A stretch of DNA of 64,000 bases from an uncultured Bacteroidales bacterium (GTDB taxonomy: Bacteria > Bacteroidota > Bacteroidia > Bacteroidales > UBA932). The notes beneath the pieces were generated by a model, which was not told where the DNA came from, did no database searches, and worked only from the letters and a program-made list of their open reading frames with translations. The translations under genes and the position numbers were made by a program. Below are positions 1-8,504 of this stretch, in pieces. The first letter of the stretch is position 1, and each line of letters opens with the position of its first letter. Location of the stretch: assembly GCA_905234475.1 (NCBI GenBank), contig CAJOHX010000005.1, positions 1 to 64,000 on the forward strand, written 5' to 3'.

Positions 1-213
1 TACTTCAGAGCCATGGTATCAGAAACCGAAAGAGAAGACATCGCCGCCGCCAACTACGAAGACGGCTTCAATGATGGCATGGAGAAGGGCATGGAGAAGG
101 GCATGGAGAAGAAAGCCTTCGACACCGCCCGGCGGATGTTGGAGAAGCAATACCCAGCTGAGGTTATCGCAGAACTAACCGGCATCACTGAAGAGCAGGT
201 CCGGGCGCTGTAG
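1..213 (+). CDS. Rpn-type PD-(D/E)XK nuclease/putative transposase, C-terminal fragment (cut by window edge)
   Basis: The frame is open to the left edge, so this is only the 3' end of a gene; the ATG at base 13 is an internal methionine. What remains is the charged tail typical of the Rpn recombination-promoting nuclease / PDDEXK transposase family: a glutamate/lysine-rich linker with three near-identical MEKG units (visible as tandem GGCATGGAGAAG in the DNA), then a short helical module ending ITEEQVRAL. In the family this tail follows the PD-(D/E)XK nuclease core, which lies outside the window. These genes are spread in Bacteroidota genomes and often decay. Whether this copy is intact cannot be judged here. 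Confidence 0.7.
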   Translation, partial: YFRAMVSETEREDIAAANYEDGFNDGMEKGMEKGMEKKAFDTARRMLEKQYPAEVIAELTGITEEQVRAL

Positions 214-242
214 CCATCGTCCTGTAGATACTAAGACCCACA

Positions 243-434
243 TCAGTCATCCTGACCTGCAAGCTTCTTCAGCCGCTTGCGGTCATAGACCTTCTTCGAT
301 TTGTGGGTAAACCGCCGGAAAGAAACAGGCTTCCCGTGCTCGGCAATCTCTTCGAGCCGGGCTGCCCTGCGGTTGGCCAGCATAAAGTCGGCCTCCGTGA
401 TCCGCAGCTTCTTCTGTTTCCGCTTCGGTTTCAT
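243..434 (-). CDS. Small basic conserved hypothetical protein (63 aa)
   Basis: Highly basic small protein, rich in Lys/Arg at both ends, with the segments ITEADFMLANRRAARLEEI and HKSKKVYDRKR. I recall similar short proteins of unknown function in Bacteroidales, but no function can be assigned. The pattern of charged helices suggests nucleic-acid or ribosome association, which is only a guess. A TAATTTCG element, a one-base variant of the -7 consensus, sits 15 nt upstream of the ATG, so it has its own promoter. It converges on the Rpn fragment. Confidence 0.6.
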   Translation of the reverse strand: MKPKRKQKKLRITEADFMLANRRAARLEEIAEHGKPVSFRRFTHKSKKVYDRKRLKKLAGQDD

Positions 435-449
435 ATCTGTTTAGCCATA

Positions 450-457
450 CGAAATTA
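450..457 (-). promoter_or_regulatory. -7 element TAATTTCG for the 63-aa gene
   Basis: Minus-strand TAATTTCG matches TAnnTTTG with one mismatch and lies 15 nt before the ATG. The same TTCG variant occurs before the Gfo/Idh/MocA gene. Confidence 0.4.
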
Positions 458-492
458 GTCATTTCTCCGCAAATGGCCAAACCCCGGGATCT

Positions 493-588
493 CTGCCGGG
501 AGCGGAAAAGGCCCCCAGCGCTCCCCGGAAGCAAAAAAAACGGCTGCCGGGAGCGGAAAAGGCCCCCAGCGCTCCCGGGAAGCGAAAA
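493..588. repeat. Two tandem hairpin-forming repeats, 51-bp period
   Basis: Two nearly identical ~44-bp units, starting at 493 and 544, each begin CTGCCGGGAGCGG and end CAGCGCTCCC. Each folds on itself through CCGGGAGCG/CGCTCCCGG arms around a GAAAAGGCCCCCA loop; the stem is perfect in the second copy and has one extra C in the first. They lie between the 63-aa gene and the esterase promoter, in non-coding DNA. They could be twin terminators, a REP-like element or a small duplication. No T-tract follows either stem. Confidence 0.7.
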
Positions 589-623
589 TAGTGGAGCTTT
601 TCCTTTTTTTCTGTGATTCTCTC

Positions 624-631
624 TATATTTG
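624..631 (+). promoter_or_regulatory. -7 element TATATTTG before the carboxylesterase
   Basis: A perfect TAnnTTTG box follows a T-rich stretch. It ends 9 nt before the first ATG and 21 nt before the second. This rules out the TTG start listed in the ORF track, which lies inside the box. Confidence 0.65.
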
Positions 632-640
632 CGGATACAA

Positions 641-2221
641 ATGTACCGTCCTATGCTTAAGTTCTGTCAGAGACTCCTTCTCGCTGCGGTCGCGGTGGCA
701 GCGGCCTGCGCCTGCGCTCCTTCCGATCCGCTCGTCGTCCGCACCCAATCCGGCCTGGTCAAGGGCATCGAAGAAGAGGGCACGCTTGCCTTCAAGGGCA
801 TCCCGTATGCCAAAGTCGAACGCTTCATGCCCCCGCAGCCCGTGGACAAATGGGACACGGTAATGGTCTGCGACCATTTCGGCCCGCAGGTGATGCAGGG
901 CAACGGCCGGCGACCGATGCCTGAGAGCATGATGTCGGAGAAGAATTCCTGCGTGCTGAACGTCTGGACCACGGACACGAAGGCCCGCAAGCCGGTCATG
1001 CTGTGGATCCACGGCGGCGGCTTCGATTCCGGCTCCGCCGCGGGCAATCCCGGCATGGGCCTGGCGAAGCAGGACGTGGTGGTGGTGAGCCTCAACCACC
1101 GGCTCAACATTCTCGGATTCCTCGACCTGTCCACCTTCGGTGAGAAATACAAGCACTCCGGCATGGTCGGCATGCTCGACATCGTGCAGGCCCTGGAGTG
1201 GATCCGGGACAACATCAAGGCCTTCGGCGGCGATCCGTCCAACGTGACCATTTTCGGCGAATCCGGAGGTGGCGGCAAGGTCGGCACCCTGATGTGCATG
1301 CCTGCCGCGAAGGGGCTGTTCCACAAGGCCATCATCATGAGCGGCACCATCCTTAATGTCAACACCAAGGCGATGACCGAAGAGCTCGGGCGCGCCGTCG
1401 TGGCGCAGCTCGGCCTGGGGCCGGACCAGCTGGACCAGCTCGCAGAGGTCCCGTATGCCGAACTGGTCGAGGCCGGCCAGAAGGCGATGGCCGCAAGCAT
1501 CGGCACCCGCACTCCGGGCACGCCGATGATGTGGGGCTTCGGTCCGGCGCCGGATGGGGAAGTGCTGCTCCAGCAGCCGTTCCAGCCCGATTTCGCCGAG
1601 ATCTCCTCGGATGTGCCCCTGATGATCGGGACGACCTTCAACGAACTCCAGCGCGCCGTGTACAACACCCCTATGACCCTGGACGAGGCCAAGGTGCAGC
1701 TGAAAGCGACCTTCGGCGACCGGGTGGATGAATATGTCTCCGCCTTCGCCCAGGCATGGCCGGATTACATCCCGCAGGACCTCCTGTCAATCGACATGAT
1801 GTTCCGTCCCAAGACCCTGATCACCGCGGATGCCGTCGCGCCCGTGCGCAAGGCGCCCACCTATATGTATATGTTCACGTGGGCGTCGCCCGTCGACCAC
1901 AATTCCGCCCACGGCTCGGAGCTGAACTTCTGCTTCAACACGCCGAACCTCCACGGCCGGGTGCTTCCCGAGCCGTCCGAGGCCGACTGGCAGCTGGCGG
2001 AGAACATGAGCCGCAGTTGGGCCAACTTCGCCCGGACGGGCAATCCCAACGTCGATGGCCTGCCGGCCTGGAAGCCCTACGCGCCGGAGAACGGCGAGTG
2101 CTTCATTTTTGATTACGAATGCCATGTGCGCAACAATTTCGACCGCCCCTTGCAGCAGATCCTGAACGACTGCTGCTTCAAGCAGCTGGATGCTTTAAAA
2201 TCAGCGCACAAAACAGAATAG
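641..2221 (+). CDS. Type-B carboxylesterase family lipoprotein
   Basis: Alpha/beta-hydrolase of the para-nitrobenzyl esterase/cholinesterase class, about 526 residues, a normal length. An N-terminal hydrophobic stretch ends in a Cys-rich lipobox-like AAACAC, so the protein is probably exported and lipid-anchored. Visible landmarks: oxyanion segment HGGGF (~125); nucleophile elbow GESGGGG with Ser at ~207 (the usual Ala after the Ser is Gly); Glu ~334 in TTFNELQ; His ~423 in SAHGSE. The family hydrolyses carboxylic esters; in gut Bacteroidales such lipoproteins are often thought to remove acyl groups from plant glycans. The start is the first ATG after the -7 box; the ATG 12 nt further in is also possible. 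An outer-membrane protein gene follows 16 nt downstream, probably in the same transcript. Confidence 0.85.
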   Translation: MYRPMLKFCQRLLLAAVAVAAACACAPSDPLVVRTQSGLVKGIEEEGTLAFKGIPYAKVERFMPPQPVDKWDTVMVCDHFGPQVMQGNGRRPMPESMMSEKNSCVLNVWTTDTKARKPVMLWIHGGGFDSGSAAGNPGMGLAKQDVVVVSLNHRLNILGFLDLSTFGEKYKHSGMVGMLDIVQALEWIRDNIKAFGGDPSNVTIFGESGGGGKVGTLMCMPAAKGLFHKAIIMSGTILNVNTKAMTEELGRAVVAQLGLGPDQLDQLAEVPYAELVEAGQKAMAASIGTRTPGTPMMWGFGPAPDGEVLLQQPFQPDFAEISSDVPLMIGTTFNELQRAVYNTPMTLDEAKVQLKATFGDRVDEYVSAFAQAWPDYIPQDLLSIDMMFRPKTLITADAVAPVRKAPTYMYMFTWASPVDHNSAHGSELNFCFNTPNLHGRVLPEPSEADWQLAENMSRSWANFARTGNPNVDGLPAWKPYAPENGECFIFDYECHVRNNFDRPLQQILNDCCFKQLDALKSAHKTE

Positions 2222-2237
2222 TTACAACTAAAATACA

Positions 2238-2927
2238 ATGAAAAAGATTGCTTTGCTGGCCCTTGCGGCCCTGATCACCGTCCCGGTGTTTGCCCAGGAA
2301 GAGGCGTGGGACGGACTCGTGTATGCTTCTCCGAATGATGTCGTCCGCTTCGAAGTGCTGTCCAGTGTCGGCTACGGATATCATATCGTCAACACACAGG
2401 ATTTCCGTTCCAATGCCTCCAGTGAGTATTTCCTCAATCTGATGAGCCTGGGGCTTTATCCCATTGACGCCATCGGCTTCGAGCTGGGGCTGGATCTGAT
2501 GTTCAACAATTTCGGCTCCCGCACTCATGCCTTCACGCTGAACCAGGAGCGTAAGGTCCAGGCCACGGATTTCTCCCAGTTTGAGGTCGGCACCCTGGAC
2601 CGCCATCGCGGAGACTTCAATATCTTCAGCCTGAACGCACCGCTGGTCGTTAAGTTCCGCGCCGGGGAATTCTGGATTGGGGGCGGGGCCGTGGCCTCGC
2701 TGAACCTGCTGGGGAGTACGAACTACTATTACCGTCAGGACTACCGCACGGTGGAAGTTACCGAACGGAGGGCGAAACTCAACACCTTTACGTATGGTCT
2801 GGTGGCGACGCTGGGCTACAACGGCTTCGGGGCCTACTTCAAGTATTATCCCAAGACGTCCCGCCTGCTGCCCGCGGGCAGCGTGGACATGAGCTACATG
2901 ACGATTGGTTTCGTCTTCGACTACTAG
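2238..2927 (+). CDS. Outer-membrane beta-barrel family protein (hypothetical)
   Basis: A 229-residue protein with a clear type I signal peptide (MKKIALLALAALITVPVFAQ) and, after it, alternating amphipathic strands rich in Tyr, Phe and Gly ending in an aromatic residue (GFVFDY), the hallmark of small outer-membrane barrels. Likely 8 strands judging by length. No specific ligand or enzymatic motif is visible. The gap of 16 nt to the esterase gene suggests co-transcription. It converges on the next gene with only 8 nt between stop codons. Confidence 0.7.
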   Translation: MKKIALLALAALITVPVFAQEEAWDGLVYASPNDVVRFEVLSSVGYGYHIVNTQDFRSNASSEYFLNLMSLGLYPIDAIGFELGLDLMFNNFGSRTHAFTLNQERKVQATDFSQFEVGTLDRHRGDFNIFSLNAPLVVKFRAGEFWIGGGAVASLNLLGSTNYYYRQDYRTVEVTERRAKLNTFTYGLVATLGYNGFGAYFKYYPKTSRLLPAGSVDMSYMTIGFVFDY

Positions 2928-2935
2928 GCGCGCGC

Positions 2936-3283
2936 CTATTTCATCCGCGCCTGGATGGCGGCGAGGAGGTCCTTTTTCTTCCAGCAGCCGAGTTTGGTCC
3001 GGGTGCCGTCCTTCTCGATGATGTAGAAGGTCTTCAGGATGCCGCTTTTGAGTTCCTGGATATCAGACAGATCGAAGGCCCTGGGAGGCTCTTTGGGATC
3101 GATGTCCGGGTCGAAGAAGAAATAGAGTTTATCTGCGGTCAGTGCGAACTGGCCATAGTGGGGGTCGGCAGCGCTGAGGTGCAGGACCGCGCCGCTTTTG
3201 AAGGTGCTTACCGGGTGAACTTTTTCGATGGTGAAGTCGTCGCTTAGGATTTGCATCGTGGTGTTGGTTTTGGTTTCAGTCAT
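2936..3283 (-). CDS. Conserved hypothetical protein, 115 aa
   Basis: Soluble-looking protein with no signal peptide or membrane segment. It contains beta-strand-like segments (YGQFALTADKLYFFFDPD, TFYIIEKDGTRTKLGCWKKKDLLAAIQARM) that resemble a small PH- or GRAM-like fold, but that is an impression and not an identification. A minus-strand TATATTTA box overlaps the first ATG. If that box is the promoter, translation more likely begins at the second methionine (MQILSDD, codon 10, base 3256), giving 106 residues. A strong hairpin lies just upstream. Confidence 0.6.
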   Translation of the reverse strand: MTETKTNTTMQILSDDFTIEKVHPVSTFKSGAVLHLSAADPHYGQFALTADKLYFFFDPDIDPKEPPRAFDLSDIQELKSGILKTFYIIEKDGTRTKLGCWKKKDLLAAIQARMK

Positions 3284-3291
3284 AAATATAG

Positions 3292-3324
3292 AACAAGCGG
3301 CGATAGGGTGTATCGCCGCTTGTT
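3292..3324. terminator. Perfect 14-bp hairpin between two minus-strand genes
   Basis: Arms AACAAGCGGCGATA and its exact complement flank a 5-nt loop. It starts 43 nt after the porin stop codon on the minus strand and is followed by an A/T-rich stretch without a long T-run. It is best read as the porin terminator; it abuts the putative promoter of the 115-aa gene, so it could equally act in that gene's leader. Confidence 0.6.
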
Positions 3325-3367
3325 ACATTTGGGCTATCAGCAAAAGATTTTGGCGCCTTATTGAAAA

Positions 3368-4366
3368 TCAGCGCTTAATCACATCCAGGCGCCAGGTGAT
3401 GCCGATGTCGAAATTGTCGATACCGATGCTGCTGCTCTTGAAATACACGGCGTGCAGGCGCAGCCGGTCGCGGTCGGGCAGGGGGAAGAATTCCACGCCG
3501 CAGCCGGCGTAGATGTTCTTCGTGCCGGGCGCGACGGCGAGGTCCAGCGCGCGGCCCAGGGCGTCCACGTTCTCGATGGCGTTCTCCTCATATCCCGCCT
3601 TGGCGCAGAGGTTCCATTTGCCCACGGTCCAGATGATCTTCGAGATGACAGTGTAGTCCGAGAAGAAACGGTCCTGGCCGCGTCCCGCGCGGTTCATCCA
3701 TTCCACGTCCACGGCCAGCGGGCCGAAGATGAAACGGTTGCCCAGGGCGATGTAGTTGATCGTGCGGTGGAACTCGTCTTCCACAAAGTTGACGCTCCAG
3801 AGGGTGTTCCACCAGGGAGCGAAACTGCCGAACCATTCGAAATTGTAAGCGTACAGGTTCTGGAATCCCAGGGAGAGGGGAGAGTTGCAGAACTGGAAGG
3901 CGAGGGTCTGCTCCGGCAGGAACTCATATTCGGCGTTGACGCCGAAGGAGAAGCCCTGGTAGAGGTTATTACAGAAGTTGCTGTAGTAGTAGACGTCGAT
4001 CGGGACGGCGTCGAATTCGTAGCCGCCGATGTAGAGGGCGTTCTTGCCCACGGTGAACGACAGTTTGGGGGTCGCGTGCCATTTCAGGTACAGGAAATCC
4101 GTTGCGTTGAACATGTTGCGCTCGTCGAAGACCTTCTTGTTGAGGCGCTGGCGGACGCGGAAATCCAGTTTTTCGCCCAGCGATCCGCGGATGTTGAGGT
4201 TGAAATGGTCGCCGGTGAACTGGCTGTTGTACTGCCCGCCGGCGACCTCCTGGTGGAAGGATGCGCGGGTGTCGAAATAGAGTTGTGAGATCTGTACCTG
4301 GGCGGATGCCGCCTGGCAGAGCAGCATGGCGGCCGGTATTATGAGAACAAACAGTCCTTTTTTCAT
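3368..4366 (-). CDS. OprO/OprP-like outer-membrane porin
   Basis: About 332 residues with a signal peptide (MKKGLFVLIIPAAMLLCQAASAQ). The mature part is almost entirely alternating beta-strands: DTRASFHQEV, FRVRQRLNKKVF, FLYLKWHATPKLSFTVGK, ending FDIGITWRLDVIKR. This pattern matches the Bacteroidota phosphate-selective-porin-like family (OprO/P). It probably forms a passive outer-membrane channel. The start was moved 33 nt into the track ORF because the signal peptide begins there and a TATATTTG box lies 30 nt upstream. Divergent from the ATP-grasp gene. The substrate is unknown. Confidence 0.75.
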   Translation of the reverse strand: MKKGLFVLIIPAAMLLCQAASAQVQISQLYFDTRASFHQEVAGGQYNSQFTGDHFNLNIRGSLGEKLDFRVRQRLNKKVFDERNMFNATDFLYLKWHATPKLSFTVGKNALYIGGYEFDAVPIDVYYYSNFCNNLYQGFSFGVNAEYEFLPEQTLAFQFCNSPLSLGFQNLYAYNFEWFGSFAPWWNTLWSVNFVEDEFHRTINYIALGNRFIFGPLAVDVEWMNRAGRGQDRFFSDYTVISKIIWTVGKWNLCAKAGYEENAIENVDALGRALDLAVAPGTKNIYAGCGVEFFPLPDRDRLRLHAVYFKSSSIGIDNFDIGITWRLDVIKR

Positions 4367-4396
4367 CGATTGAAGGTTTTCAATGGAAATTGAGTG

Positions 4397-4404
4397 CAAA
4401 TATA
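4397..4404 (-). promoter_or_regulatory. -7 element TATATTTG for the porin gene
   Basis: Perfect minus-strand TAnnTTTG, 30 nt upstream of the porin ATG. Only 12 bp separate it from the opposing -7 box of the ATP-grasp gene, so the two polymerase sites overlap. Confidence 0.7.
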
Positions 4405-4416
4405 AGGGAAAAGCCG

Positions 4417-4424
4417 TATCTTTG
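4417..4424 (+). promoter_or_regulatory. -7 element TATCTTTG, 4 nt before the ATP-grasp start
   Basis: The box ends 4 nt before the ATG, so transcription should begin at or next to the start codon (leaderless or near-leaderless mRNA). Confidence 0.65.
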
Positions 4425-4428
4425 AAAT

Positions 4429-6111
4429 ATGAAAAGCCACATAGTAATTGTCGAAATCATTTCCACAGGATTTAACTACGTAGAAGATGTCCTTGCCCGC
4501 GGGTATCAGCCCGTCGTTGTGGAAGCCATGTATCCCGGTACGGATGAAGACCGTGCCCCCTTCCTTGAGAGCCAGGAGATGGCGCGTGACCGCCTGCCTG
4601 AAGGCACGCCGCTTATCATGGCGAATCCGGATTATGATGCCGTCCTGGCGCAGGTGCGCGCGTTCGCTCCCATCGCCGTCGTTGCGGGCAGCGAGTTCGG
4701 CGTCGAGCTTGCCACGCATCTTGCCTTCGACCTGGGGCTTCCTGGCAATCCCTGGTCCATCATCGGCAAGATGACCCGCAAGAACGAGATGCACCAGGCC
4801 CTCGCTGACCACGGCGTACGCTCCATTCGGGGACGTCTGATCCGCAGCGAGGCGGAGGCGGAAGCCTTTTACAAGGAGCTCGGAACCACCCACACCGTCA
4901 TCAAGCGTACCCGGGGTGCCGGCACGCAGGGTGTGTATCTTTGTGAGGGTTATGACGAGACGATGGCTGCCGTACGTCAGGAGCTCTCGCTGTCCGCGGA
5001 AAATGAAAACGTGGGCGACATCCTGATGCAGGAGCGTATCATCGGCAAGGAATACATCGTCAACACGGTGTCCTGCGCCGGACGGCACCGGATGGTGTCC
5101 ATGTGGACCTACGACAAGATCCAGATGAACGGCAGCAACATTTACAACTATTCGGAATCCATCAACCGCCTGGATATCGGCCACACGGCGCTGGTACGCT
5201 ACGCTTTCGACGTGCTGGATGCCATCGGGATTCAGTACGGTCCGGTACACGGGGAATATATGGTGGACGAGAAGGGCCCCGTGCTTATCGAGGTGAACTG
5301 CCGTCCGATGGGTGGCGGCATGGAGCGCCATTTTATTGAAAAGATATTTGGCCAGCACGAGACGGACAGCGCCCTGGATGCGTATATCGATCCGGTCAAA
5401 TTCGAACATGACCGCCTTCTGCCGTACCGTCCGCTTCGAAAGGGCGTGCTCAAAACCTTCATCCTGCCTTCTGACGTGACGCTGGAGTCCGCCCCGGTGC
5501 TTCAGCTGGTGCAGCAGTTGCCCAGTTTCTTCAGCGGCTCATTCGTCCGCCTGGGCCGCGATCCTTTCCTGGCCCGTACGCGGGACCTCGAGACTGCGGG
5601 CGGGTCGGCGTTCCTCGTGCATGACGACGAGCGCGTGGTGATGGAAGACTGCGCCTTCCTGCACCGGCTGGAGATGCAGTTCCCGCAGATGCTCTTCAAT
5701 GAGTTCCGGCCGGATGCTGACACCGGGGCTGTCGCCCGGATTCCGCTTGAGGCGCTTTTGCTGGAGGCCGGTTGCCATGGCTCGACCCTGGTGTTCAGCG
5801 ACACCGAGACGTCTGCGCCGGGCGCTGTCGTCGTGTCAGGCGACACCTTGGACGCTGCCTACGACAGCTACGAGAATGCCATCCTTGACTTGAGCCGTCC
5901 AGAGTCCTTTGCCGACGCCGAGAGCGTGATGGAGCAGATCTTCGTGATGCTCGGAAAGATCCGCACTGGTGGGCGTGTGCTGATCCCCGAGAGCACGTAT
6001 TGCCACCTTCCCTACGGAGCTACCGGCATGGAGATCCTCCTCCACGCCAAGGGGTTCCGCATCGAAGCCCCCCTTGCCGGCAAGGGCCGGATAATGATTG
6101 CCTCGGCGTAA
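4429..6111 (+). CDS. ATP-grasp domain-containing ligase
   Basis: 560-residue cytoplasmic protein. Residues ~1-100 form a pre-ATP-grasp Rossmann-like domain (MKSHIVIVEIISTG...); ~105-310 carry the ATP-grasp fold with the KxxxNEMHQAL segment, VIKRTRGAGTQGVYL, the QERIIGKEYIVNTV strand and the Mg-binding VLIEVNCRPMGGG. Residues ~320-560 form an extra C-terminal part I do not recognise. The layout resembles the amino-acid/dipeptide ligases of the BacD/PurK-like carboxylate-amine ligase class, which make an acyl phosphate from ATP and join it to an amine. Substrates cannot be read from the sequence. The -7 box 4 nt before ATG fixes the start. The GH95 gene begins 11 nt after the stop, so the two are probably co-transcribed although functionally unrelated. 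Confidence 0.75.
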   Translation: MKSHIVIVEIISTGFNYVEDVLARGYQPVVVEAMYPGTDEDRAPFLESQEMARDRLPEGTPLIMANPDYDAVLAQVRAFAPIAVVAGSEFGVELATHLAFDLGLPGNPWSIIGKMTRKNEMHQALADHGVRSIRGRLIRSEAEAEAFYKELGTTHTVIKRTRGAGTQGVYLCEGYDETMAAVRQELSLSAENENVGDILMQERIIGKEYIVNTVSCAGRHRMVSMWTYDKIQMNGSNIYNYSESINRLDIGHTALVRYAFDVLDAIGIQYGPVHGEYMVDEKGPVLIEVNCRPMGGGMERHFIEKIFGQHETDSALDAYIDPVKFEHDRLLPYRPLRKGVLKTFILPSDVTLESAPVLQLVQQLPSFFSGSFVRLGRDPFLARTRDLETAGGSAFLVHDDERVVMEDCAFLHRLEMQFPQMLFNEFRPDADTGAVARIPLEALLLEAGCHGSTLVFSDTETSAPGAVVVSGDTLDAAYDSYENAILDLSRPESFADAESVMEQIFVMLGKIRTGGRVLIPESTYCHLPYGATGMEILLHAKGFRIEAPLAGKGRIMIASA

Positions 6112-6121
6112 AAGGGCCCGG

Positions 6122-8440
6122 ATGAGCGCGCATCATCTTTGGCTGCTTCTGTTGCTGCCGCTGGCGGCCTGCTCGCCTGCGCCGCTGGTTCTACACTATG
6201 ACCACCCTGCGAACTGTCTCGAGGAGGCGCTGCCACTCGGAAACGGGCGCCTCGGCGCGCTGGTTTACGGGGGGACGGACGAGGATCGCATTTCATTGAA
6301 TGACATTACCTTGTGGACGGGCGAACCGGACCGCGGCGCGGAGCATCCTGACCTGTTGGACGGTACTGGTGCGCACGCGGCGCAGACGATTCCCCTGATC
6401 CGGGAGGCGCTCGCGCAGGAGGACTACCGCACGGCGGAGCGCCTGCAGCGGCAGGTGCAGGGCCATTTCAGCGAATCCTACATGCCGCTCGGTACGCTCC
6501 GGATCCGACACCTTGACGGCGGCTCCGTTTCCAGTTACCGACGCTCCCTGGACCTTGCGACGGCCGTGGCCCGGACGGTGTACAAGCGTGACGGGAAGGC
6601 CTATGAGGCGTCGTATTATGTTTCTGCTCCGGATTCTGCCATCGTGGTGCGTCTGCGTGCAGACGGTGGCCTGCATGTCCGCCTCGCGTTGGATTCTCCG
6701 CTGCCGCATACGGTTTCTGCAGGTGACGGGAAGATTATCTCGGATGGCTATGCCGCCTGGCATACCCTTCCTGATTATTATGATTCCGGTGGGGAGAAGA
6801 TGCGGTACGACCCCGGGCGGGGCATCCATTTCCGTACGGTGCTGTCTGTTCGCGCTTCAGGCGGCAGCGTGTTGACGGAAGGGGACGAACTGGTGCTGGA
6901 AGGCTGTCGGGAGGCGACCCTGCTGCTGGTCAACGCCACCAGCTTCAACGGCTTCGACAAGGATCCGGTCCGGGAAGGCCGGCCGTACCGGGAGCTTGCC
7001 GATGCGCAGGCTGCGCGGGTCGTCTTGCTGGATGACGCCACGCTGCTTGCTCGTCACTTGAAGGACTACCGGTCTCTTTTCGACCGGGTCCGGCTTGACC
7101 TGGGCCGTACGTCTGCCGACATCCGGGCTTTGCCTACTGACGTTCAACTGCGGCGTTATGCGGCAGGGGAGTCAAATCCCGAACTGGAGGCGCTCTACTT
7201 CCAGTACGGCCGCTATCTGTTGATTTCTTCGTCCCGCACGCCGGGGGTGCCCGCCAACCTGCAGGGACTGTGGAACGAGAGCGTGGAGCCCCCGTGGAGC
7301 GGCAATTACACGTTGAATATCAACCTCGAAGAGAATTACTGGCCCGCCGAGGTGACCAATCTGGGCGAGCTGGCCGGGCCGCTGCTGGACTTCACGCACA
7401 GCCTGGCTGCCAACGGCCGTGGCGCTGCGTCATATTATTATGGGGTGCAGCGTGGCTGGAACACAGGGCATAATTCTGACATCTGGGCCATGGCCTGCCC
7501 GGTGGGCCTGGGGACGGGGAGTCCCAGCTGGGCCAACTGGACGATGGGCGGCGCCTGGCTGTCCACGCACCTCTGGGAGCACTGGCTGTTCAGCCGCGAC
7601 CGCGCCCGTCTGGAGCGGGACTATCCTGTGCTGCGCGGGGCGGCGGAGTTCTGCCTGGACTGGCTGGTGGAGCGGGATGGAGAACTGATTACCTCTCCCG
7701 GCACTTCGCCGGAGAATATCTATATAACGGATACGGGCGTGCGGGGTGCCACGCTATACGGAGCCACGGCCGACCTGGCCATCATCCGTGAATGCCTGAC
7801 GGACGCCGTCGCCGCCGCCCGTGAACTGGGGGTCGATGCGGATTTCGCCGCCGAAGCGGAGAGGGCGCTCTCGCGTCTGCATTCTTATCAGGTGGGCGCA
7901 GACGGGAGGCTTCAGGAATGGTACCGCGACTGGGCTGACCAGGAGCCGGAGCACCGCCACCAGTCGCATCTGATCGGGGTGTATCCGGGACATCAGATTT
8001 CGTTAGGTCCTTTGGCTGATGCAGCACGCAAGACATTGGAGATCAAAGGTTTCGAGACGACAGGCTGGAGCTGCGGCTGGCGGATCAACCTGTACGCGCG
8101 GCTGGGAGATGCGGAGAATGCCTACCGGATGTACCGGCGGATTCTGCGCTATGTCAGCCCTTCGTCCGACAGCGATGAGCCGGATTATCAGGGCGGGGGA
8201 GGCACTTACCCCAACTTGCTGGACGCGCATCCGCCTTTCCAGATCGACGGCAATTTCGGCGCCTGCGCCGGGGTGGCGGAGATGCTGCTCCAGTCGGACG
8301 CCGACGGTACGTTCACGCCGCTCCCGGCGCTGCCCGTCGCCTGGCCGTCCGGCCGTGTGACCGGCCTGCGCACCCGCGGCGGGCAGACGGTGGACATGGT
8401 CTGGCGCGGCGGCAAACTTCGCCGCCTGCGTGTCCGTTAG
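6122..8440 (+). CDS. Glycoside hydrolase family 95 (alpha-L-fucosidase type) lipoprotein
   Basis: About 772 residues, the normal GH95 size. The signal sequence MSAHHLWLLLLLPLAACS gives a lipobox Cys, so it is probably surface- or periplasm-anchored. Family landmarks: ALPLGNGRLGALVYGG near the N-terminus, TLWTGEP, NINLEENYWPAE (~400), the acid/base region SPGTSPEN with Glu ~528, HRHQSHLIGVYPG (~611) and GWSCGWRINLYARLGD. GH95 enzymes invert alpha-1,2-L-fucosides, some alpha-L-galactosides. The TTG start in the track was rejected for the ATG that begins the signal peptide. It may remove terminal fucose from plant xyloglucan side chains or host glycans; which one is not decided by sequence. Confidence 0.88.
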   Translation: MSAHHLWLLLLLPLAACSPAPLVLHYDHPANCLEEALPLGNGRLGALVYGGTDEDRISLNDITLWTGEPDRGAEHPDLLDGTGAHAAQTIPLIREALAQEDYRTAERLQRQVQGHFSESYMPLGTLRIRHLDGGSVSSYRRSLDLATAVARTVYKRDGKAYEASYYVSAPDSAIVVRLRADGGLHVRLALDSPLPHTVSAGDGKIISDGYAAWHTLPDYYDSGGEKMRYDPGRGIHFRTVLSVRASGGSVLTEGDELVLEGCREATLLLVNATSFNGFDKDPVREGRPYRELADAQAARVVLLDDATLLARHLKDYRSLFDRVRLDLGRTSADIRALPTDVQLRRYAAGESNPELEALYFQYGRYLLISSSRTPGVPANLQGLWNESVEPPWSGNYTLNINLEENYWPAEVTNLGELAGPLLDFTHSLAANGRGAASYYYGVQRGWNTGHNSDIWAMACPVGLGTGSPSWANWTMGGAWLSTHLWEHWLFSRDRARLERDYPVLRGAAEFCLDWLVERDGELITSPGTSPENIYITDTGVRGATLYGATADLAIIRECLTDAVAAARELGVDADFAAEAERALSRLHSYQVGADGRLQEWYRDWADQEPEHRHQSHLIGVYPGHQISLGPLADAARKTLEIKGFETTGWSCGWRINLYARLGDAENAYRMYRRILRYVSPSSDSDEPDYQGGGGTYPNLLDAHPPFQIDGNFGACAGVAEMLLQSDADGTFTPLPALPVAWPSGRVTGLRTRGGQTVDMVWRGGKLRRLRVR

Positions 8441-8448
8441 CGATTCTA

Positions 8449-8480
8449 TTTGGGCGAATTCCGAAATTATACTATCTTTG
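8449..8480 (+). promoter_or_regulatory. Complete Bacteroidota promoter for tRNA-Val/ssrA
   Basis: A -33 TTTG (8449-8452) and a -7 TATCTTTG (8473-8480) are separated by 20 bp, the canonical spacing. The tRNA begins 24 nt after the -7 box. Confidence 0.8.
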
Positions 8481-8504
8481 CAATCCTTATTGACCAGCGC
8501 AACA

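Noticed and set aside
1-213. Active mobile element at the left edge
   Set aside because: Only the tail of an Rpn-like gene is visible, with no terminal repeats or target duplication.
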